Origin: Hadesarchaea archaeon
Lineage (GTDB): Archaea; Hadarchaeota; Hadarchaeia; Hadarchaeales; Hadarchaeaceae
Assembly: GCA_029259175.1 (NCBI GenBank)
Contig: JAPDJH010000016.1
Coordinates: 1-43,489, forward strand
Reading direction: 5' to 3'
DNA: 43,489 bases
A program made the translations under genes and the position numbers. Positions 39,280-43,489 of the stretch are shown piece by piece. The notes beneath the pieces are model-generated. The model did not search any database, was not told the origin of the DNA, and saw only the letters and a list, made by a program, of their open reading frames with translations. Numbering within the stretch: the stretch's first letter is position 1; every line of letters starts with the position of its first letter.

Positions 39280-40022
39280 TTCAGACGGAAGCAGTTGGAA
39301 GTGCTATAGTTCTGTCGTTGTTGTCGTTTGTTGGGCTCGCGTTCTTTTACTGCCGAGAGCGCACGATCGATAGGCTCATGCTGGCACTGAGTTCGTTTGC
39401 ATCTGGAATGCTGGTGGGTGTTTCGTTTCTCCACTCCCTGCCAGCGGCCCTGGAAGAAACAGGTTTTGTGACGGAGGGCTCCGGTTTTGTTTTTTCCATA
39501 GTGCTGTTCGGAGTTGTTGTGTGCTTTCTGCTGGAGCGTGTTTTTTATTGGCGCCATCTGCACGAGGGGATAACGGAGATAATGCCTCTCACACCAATCA
39601 ATGCTCTCGGCGATGCCGTTCACTATTTCATTGTGGGTGCGGGACTGGCGGCGGCCTTTCACATTTCGAGTTCAGTTGGTTTCTGGATGTTCGTTGCGTT
39701 TTTCCTCCACACGGTTCCGCAGGAGCTGAGCGATTCCGCACAGCTACTGCATGGGGGGGCCGGAAGAGGGCGGATGCTGGGAATAAATCTGGCGTCTTCC
39801 ATCTTTGCCGTGGTGGGAGCGGTGATAGTGTCCGTATTGTTTGATTTGGGAAGAATCGCTCCTTATCTGCTGGCGTTTATTGCGGGTTTCATGCTGTATG
39901 CGGGGATAGTGGATATCACCTTCAGAGCACGGCCAGAGAAGATCGAAAAGCGCTCTGTTATGCAGCTCGCCTTTTTCATAGCGGCAGTGGTGCTGGTGCA
40001 GGCTGCCCAGATGGTGGGGTAG
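39276..40022 (+). CDS. ZIP-family metal transporter
   Basis: 248 residues from a TTG at 39276 that overlaps the TraB stop (TTGA), with GGTGGAG in front; GTG codons upstream are alternatives. About seven helices. ZIP-type metal-binding patterns: SGMLVGVSFLHSLPAALEET (about 41-60), TPINALGDAVHYFIVGAGLA (about 107-126) and VAFFLHTVPQELSDSAQLLH (about 140-159). It probably imports divalent metals such as zinc, iron, manganese or possibly nickel. Confidence 0.85.
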   Translation: MIQTEAVGSAIVLSLLSFVGLAFFYCRERTIDRLMLALSSFASGMLVGVSFLHSLPAALEETGFVTEGSGFVFSIVLFGVVVCFLLERVFYWRHLHEGITEIMPLTPINALGDAVHYFIVGAGLAAAFHISSSVGFWMFVAFFLHTVPQELSDSAQLLHGGAGRGRMLGINLASSIFAVVGAVIVSVLFDLGRIAPYLLAFIAGFMLYAGIVDITFRARPEKIEKRSVMQLAFFIAAVVLVQAAQMVG

Positions 40023-40068
40023 CAGCCAATCCCTTATTAGGGAGGGAAAGTAGAATAATGTGAGTTGG

Positions 40069-40263
40069 ATGGTGGATGAACAAACTGTGGAGAAATTGCG
40101 AACGATGTTGAGCGTCCCGATTGAGCGCGTTGAGGAAACTCCCGGGGAGCTTGTTGTTTATATAAAGAAGGATCAAATAGCGCGGGCAATCGGATCTGGA
40201 GGAGCGGTAGTCCGATCGGCGGAGCTGATTTTGGGGAAAAAGCTGGTCCTCAAAGAAGTGTGA
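40069..40263 (+). CDS. Single KH-domain protein (NusA-like)
   Basis: 64 residues from ATG 40069 (GTG 40060 and 40072 possible). A compact KH domain with the GxxG loop in RAIGSGGAVVRSAELILG and an ending KKLVLKEV, the pattern of NusA KH2 domains. It should bind RNA. It lies between the ZIP gene and a stand-alone Lrp ligand-binding domain. Confidence 0.75.
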   Translation: MVDEQTVEKLRTMLSVPIERVEETPGELVVYIKKDQIARAIGSGGAVVRSAELILGKKLVLKEV

Positions 40264-40311
40264 GCGCGGCCATAGGTTTATTAGCAGAACGGACCAAGAG
40301 GGAGTGGGGAG

Positions 40312-40551
40312 ATGGAAATGGTGAGCGCGTATATTCTCATAACTGCGAACATCGGGCAGGTTAAGCGAGTTGCTCGGGAACTGAAAAAAATAAAGGGCGT
40401 GAAGTCGGTGCATGTGGTGACGGGGAACTACGACATAATCGCCTTTGTTGAAGCGCCGGATCTGCACGCGCTGAGTTCGACGGTGGTGGACCGCATTCAC
40501 AGGGTAAAGGGCGTGGTCGACACCAACACCGCTGTGGTCGTTGATTTCTGA
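40312..40551 (+). CDS. Stand-alone Lrp/AsnC ligand-binding (RAM) domain
   Basis: 79 residues, the alpha/beta RAM fold without the HTH. Seen: SAYILITANIGQVKRVAREL and VHVVTGNYDIIAFVEAPDLH (about 34-53), where GxYD is typical, then HRVKGVVDTNTAVVVDF. Such single-domain proteins bind amino acids and associate with full-length Lrp proteins. ATG 40312 or 40318. Confidence 0.88.
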   Translation: MEMVSAYILITANIGQVKRVARELKKIKGVKSVHVVTGNYDIIAFVEAPDLHALSSTVVDRIHRVKGVVDTNTAVVVDF

Positions 40552-40566
40552 AGGAGCAACGGCTCG

Positions 40567-41805
40567 TTAGGAAATGGCTTCCTCGTAAATTTTGATCGTT
40601 TCGTCAGCCACGCGGTCTAGGGTGAACCGCTCTAGAACACGGCGTCTGGCGTTTTCACCCAGCTTTTGACGCAGTTGTGAATCCTGGAGGAACTCGACAG
40701 CAAATTTTGCGATGTCGTAGGGGTCGTAGGGGTTCACGTGCGCGCCACACCGGTCAGGACCAGCGTGGACTACTTGTTCTCTGAGGCCCGAGATTCCGGT
40801 GGCCCCAACGATTACGGGCTTGCCCATGCTCATCGCTTCGGTGCACACGATTCCGAAGGGCTCGTACTTGGAGGGGAAGATAGCAACGTCGCAGGCGGCG
40901 TAATACAGGAGACGCTCGTCCTCGCTGACGTACCGGTAGTGCAGGCGAACGGCGTTCTGGATCCCGAGTTGGTGCACGAGGCTCGTGATGAGCCCCTCCT
41001 GATCTCCTTTTCCGAGGATCACAAGTTTGGCGTCTGGCACTTCGCGCAGGATCGTGGGCATTGCGCGGACGAGGGTGTCGGCCCCCTTGACCCACGAGAG
41101 ACGCCCTATGAACAGGATCATGGGGTCGGAGCCAACCCCGATTTTTTCACGGAACTCCTCCACCTGTTTTTTTGAGAAGCGTCCGGGATCGTATTTCTGT
41201 TCGTCCACGCCGTTGTACACGACGCGGATCTTTCGCTCCTCATATCCGAGGGAGATGAGCTGGTCGCGCATGCTGTAGCTCACGGTCACGACGAGCTTTG
41301 CTGTTCGGGCTCCGAGGCGCTCGAAGTTCTTGATGGTGGGGGAGCCGTCGCCGCTCCTGCCCTCCTCGACCGAGTGGAGGTGGAAGACGAAGGGCAGGTT
41401 GAGCTCGCGCTTGCACAGGATTCCCGCCATGGAGGACAGCCAGTCGTGCGCAACGATGATGTCGAATTTGCGCTTGTCGGTTCGGACGAGCAGGTTGACG
41501 GTTTTGGTCGCGGAGAGGATGTTGTACATCCACACCTGGGCGAAGTAGTCCTGGGACTCTACGGGCCAGCGCTTGACGTCTTCCGGGACCATGAGGGGGA
41601 GCAGGTCGACGGCGTTGACGGTGAGCGGTCGATGGACTTCGACCCCCTCCACGAGGTCGCGCGTGATGGCGTCACCGGGGTTCTTGGCGAAAACGGTCAC
41701 GCTGTGTCCCATCCGGGCGAAGCGACGGGCCATCTCGAACGCGTAGGTGCCGAGGCCTCCGACGAAGTAGGGAGGGAATTCGAAGGGAAGGTACAGGATG
41801 TTCAT
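40567..41805 (-). CDS. GT4-family glycosyltransferase
   Basis: 412 residues from ATG 41805; six extra residues in the open frame are not needed, and the TATA-like TTTATTAA near 41833 fits this start. GT-B fold: FEFPPYFVGGLGTYAFEMAR (about 8-27), IIVAHDWLSSMAGIL, NGVDEQKYDP, the donor domain with FIGRLSWVKGADTLVRAMPT (about 224-243) and the E-x7-E motif in SKYEPFGIVCTEAMSMGKPV. It is close to archaeal glycogen/starch synthase-like enzymes. Sucrose- or trehalose-type or surface glycan synthesis are alternatives. Confidence 0.88.
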   Translation of the reverse strand: MNILYLPFEFPPYFVGGLGTYAFEMARRFARMGHSVTVFAKNPGDAITRDLVEGVEVHRPLTVNAVDLLPLMVPEDVKRWPVESQDYFAQVWMYNILSATKTVNLLVRTDKRKFDIIVAHDWLSSMAGILCKRELNLPFVFHLHSVEEGRSGDGSPTIKNFERLGARTAKLVVTVSYSMRDQLISLGYEERKIRVVYNGVDEQKYDPGRFSKKQVEEFREKIGVGSDPMILFIGRLSWVKGADTLVRAMPTILREVPDAKLVILGKGDQEGLITSLVHQLGIQNAVRLHYRYVSEDERLLYYAACDVAIFPSKYEPFGIVCTEAMSMGKPVIVGATGISGLREQVVHAGPDRCGAHVNPYDPYDIAKFAVEFLQDSQLRQKLGENARRRVLERFTLDRVADETIKIYEEAIS

Positions 41806-41856
41806 AGAATCACCAAAAAGCAAACTCTGGAGTTAATAAATGGATTTCGGTTAAAA

Positions 41857-41932
41857 TGGTAGCCCCGGCCGGATTCGAACCGGCGTCAGCGGATCCAGAG
41901 TCCGCCAGGATTGACCGCTACCCCACGGGGCT
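41857..41932 (-). tRNA. tRNA-Gln(CTG), CCA encoded
   Basis: Minus-strand cloverleaf: acceptor AGCCCCG/CGGGGCT, anticodon arm GCGGA-CTCTGGA-TCCGC with anticodon CTG, T arm GCCGG-TTCGAAT-CCGGC, discriminator A and encoded CCA at 41857-41859. Confidence 0.93.
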
Positions 41933-41983
41933 ACCGAATAAAGTAGGGCTAGTGTGATTTTTAATTTCGCTGGCTAGCGCGTT

Positions 41984-43023
41984 CTAGCCGAGAGCTTCTC
42001 TACCAACAACGGCTAAAAGGAGTTGGCGATCAGATGCACTGCGTGCAACTATGTGCCAATTTGCCAGCTTGACGTTGTGTAACCCGGCCTCTTTCACGGC
42101 TAAGAATGCGCGTGTTAGCTCGTTAAACGCGGGTGGTCTGATTTGGGTGAGCTGGTATTCTGGAAAGAATGCGAGAATAGTGAATGGGATGTGTGTCGCT
42201 CTCTCGGACGAGTCTGGCGATTTGCTGGATCTGATTGGTTTCTACCCAGCCCGGGATGTAAAGGGTGAGGACTTCGAGCACGGAACCGGCGTCGATTATT
42301 CTAGCCGGGGCTTCTATCACCGTTTGATTGTCCGTTCCGCAGAGGCGACGGTACACGTTCGGATCGTGAGCCTTGATGTTCAACCAGAGAGAATCAACTT
42401 CGGCGCTTGCGAGTAGTTCCAAATTGCGCGGAGTAAGAGTAAAGCCGTTTGTCTCGATCAGCACCCACATATCGCGTTCACATGCTCGCTTGATGTGCTC
42501 AGTGGCTTCGGCATAGAACTCTGGTCTGCACACGAGATCGCCGCCCGTGAAGGCGACGATGTTGTGGGCCGGGCCGTAGCCCTGGGGACTGAGAACTACT
42601 TGGTCCGGGTTCAGTTTGTGCAGACAGAGGTCGCCGCGAGCACCAAGTGTTTTGCAGGCCCTGCAGTGCATGCACAGATCGGTAGCGTGAAACATGGTGG
42701 CGCGCTCGTGGGACTCGCGGGCGGTCGCACAGCTCGTAGTCGGCTACCATTCGTGGGAGGTCGTCGGTGGAAGCCCAGAAGCCGATGGCGTGTTAGGTGA
42801 AGCGCCAGGAGTGGCACTTGAGGCACGAGTGGTTGCACCCGCCCTGGTAGATGCTGAAGTAGTCCTCGGGACGAGAGAGGTGTGCGGCGGCGATAAGGCG
42901 CTCCCAGCCGTGGGGGCCGCGTCTCAGGGTAGCTTCACACGCCAGCTGGGAGCCGTTGGGGGTCTGGGTCAGTAGGCCCCACGGAAGAATCCTTGGGCCA
43001 GCATCGGGCAGCGGGTCATCAGT
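41984..43023 (-). pseudogene. Decayed radical SAM (pyruvate-formate-lyase-activase-like) gene
   Basis: Reading minus-strand frames in turn reconstructs one protein of about 340 residues. The N-terminal part is GPRILPWGLLTQTPNGSQLA, then SRPEDYFSIYQGGCNHSCLK with the radical SAM CxxxCxxC. A TAA at 42793-42795 interrupts RFT-stop-HAIGF. A shift near 42705 leads into HATDLCMHCRACKTLG, and the frame continues through NIVAFTGGDLVCRPEFYAE and LEVLTLYIPGWVETNQ. A second shift near 42190 leads to ILAFFPEYQLTQIRPPAFNE. No start codon is visible. The family is archaeal and its substrate is unknown to me. Confidence 0.85.
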
Positions 43024-43125
43024 TCAAAATTGGAAGCAGTTGTTTTTACTCACGCTGGTTGCGTCGCTGTTTTTCTTTATAAACGATTTTCATCCAAAAC
43101 TTCGGCGGGAGGTGAGTGTGTGGGG

Positions 43126-43147
43126 TTTCTAGACACGTGTCTAGAAA
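43126..43147. repeat. Palindrome copy 1 (TCTAGACACGTGTCTAGA core)
   Basis: The 18-bp perfect palindrome at 43128-43145 extends to 22 bp here (43126-43147). It stands directly before the second decayed gene. Confidence 0.9.
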
Positions 43148-43405
43148 AAGAAGTGCCGTGCTTTTCGTCTGGGATGCCAAGACCGCGAGTCCGGAGCGCA
43201 AGACGTTCTGCGCGAAGCTCTCCGGTTACGGCGGCTATGGGGAGTGCTCTGGGAGACCCCTAGGAGACTTGGATTTCTAAATCGGCGATTTTAGTTGCGG
43301 AAAAACATGCGTCCAAGCTCCGGGCACTGCTTTCGAGCTATGAGGGGATTATTCAATAGCATGAGTTCAGCGTTCACGTTTCCGGTGAACTCGGAATTCG
43401 GCGGG
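43148..43405 (+). pseudogene. Decayed small gene between palindrome copies
   Basis: One frame reads SAVLFVWDAKTASPERKTFC then AKLSGYGGYGECSG. A shift near 43260 leads to WISKSAILVAEKHASKLRAL then LSSYEGIIQ, a TAG and HEFSVHVSGELG. It looks like a roughly 90-residue archaeal protein of the kind V.F.WD...K.F..KL.GY followed by S.ILV.EK.A.KLR.LL, which I cannot name. The shift and stop make it a pseudogene. It fills exactly the space between palindromes 1 and 2. Confidence 0.5.
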
Positions 43406-43434
43406 CTTCTAGACACGTGTCTAGAAAGCCGAAT
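43396..43434. repeat. Palindrome copy 2, within a longer interrupted inverted repeat
   Basis: The 18-bp core is at 43408-43425. Outer arms ATTCGGC (43396-43402) and GCCGAAT (43428-43434) extend the symmetry, so the whole can form a long imperfect hairpin. Confidence 0.9.
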
Positions 43435-43452
43435 GTCGAGGCGTGAGTGTCC

Positions 43453-43470
43453 TCTAGACACGTGTCTAGA
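43453..43470. repeat. Palindrome copy 3
   Basis: Exact 18-bp core TCTAGACACGTGTCTAGA with no flanking extension, 45 bp from copy 2 centre to centre and 19 bp from the window end. Confidence 0.9.
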
Positions 43471-43489
43471 TTCAACCCTTTTATCCGGC

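Noticed and set aside
43126..43470. CRISPR array
   Set aside because: Only three copies with unequal spacing (280 and 45 bp), perfect palindromes, and a coding remnant between two of them.

Overview
This window is almost certainly archaeal. It carries TATA boxes about 25 bp upstream of starts, many short-leader or leaderless genes, an archaeal MinD/Mrp-type HypB, a TIP49/RuvB-like AAA+ protein, a HerA/DUF87 ATPase, Ogg2, a VapBC pair and many tetra-CBS proteins. It also has the pairing of mevalonate kinase with a UbiD-type decarboxylase. Two of the three tRNA genes encode their CCA. A complete 14-gene Mbh-type energy-converting [NiFe] hydrogenase points to an anaerobic H2-evolving euryarchaeal-type lineage, such as Hadarchaeota or relatives of Thermococcales. 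The exact lineage is inference.

Layout. 1-2903: hydrogenase maturation genes hypF (cut by the left edge) and, divergently, a DUF1805 gene plus hypE. 2913-3608: PHP phosphoesterase. 3651-6694: a compact plus-strand run of a MerR-like regulator, an AAA ATPase, a sigma-region-4-like HTH protein and two membrane proteins. It starts at a promoter framed by 10-bp-phased GGACAAA-like repeats. 6738-6924: a promoter with a 48-codon ORF or small RNA. 6921-8086: ArsA/Get3-type ATPase and a small partner. 8250-8912: remnants of an ATPase gene and of IS110-type transposases. 8954-13181: a 1267-residue secreted gingipain-like (C25) protein and a small membrane-anchored partner, bracketed by a 48-bp direct repeat. 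13591-17560: tRNA-Gly and a five-gene operon of CBS-domain proteins (18 CBS motifs). 17620-25660: rpiA, an ATPase remnant, ogg2, mevalonate kinase with UbiD, HerA-like ATPase, a FUN14-like membrane protein, vapBC and TIP49.

26115-33703: mbhA-N in the canonical order. Facing it on the minus strand (33704-36071) is a maturation operon: two paralogous small membrane proteins, hypA, hypB and hycI. Together with hypF and hypE this accounts for much of [NiFe] centre assembly. hypC and hypD are not in the window. 36128-37474: HemN/HemW-like radical SAM protein. 37484-40551: a NosD-like remnant, tRNA-His, the riboflavin/F420-pathway reductase, a TraB protein, a ZIP transporter, a KH protein and a stand-alone Lrp ligand-binding domain. 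40567-41932: GT4 glycosyltransferase and tRNA-Gln. 41984 to the right edge is a gene graveyard: a radical SAM pseudogene with a stop and two frameshifts, a second small decayed gene, and three exact copies of the 18-bp palindrome TCTAGACACGTGTCTAGA.

The most unusual signals are the three palindromes, the phased repeats around the 3.7 kb promoter, the CBS-protein operon, the paralogous membrane pair in the hydrogenase maturation operon, and the 6.8 kb small RNA or small ORF closed by a 10-bp inverted repeat.
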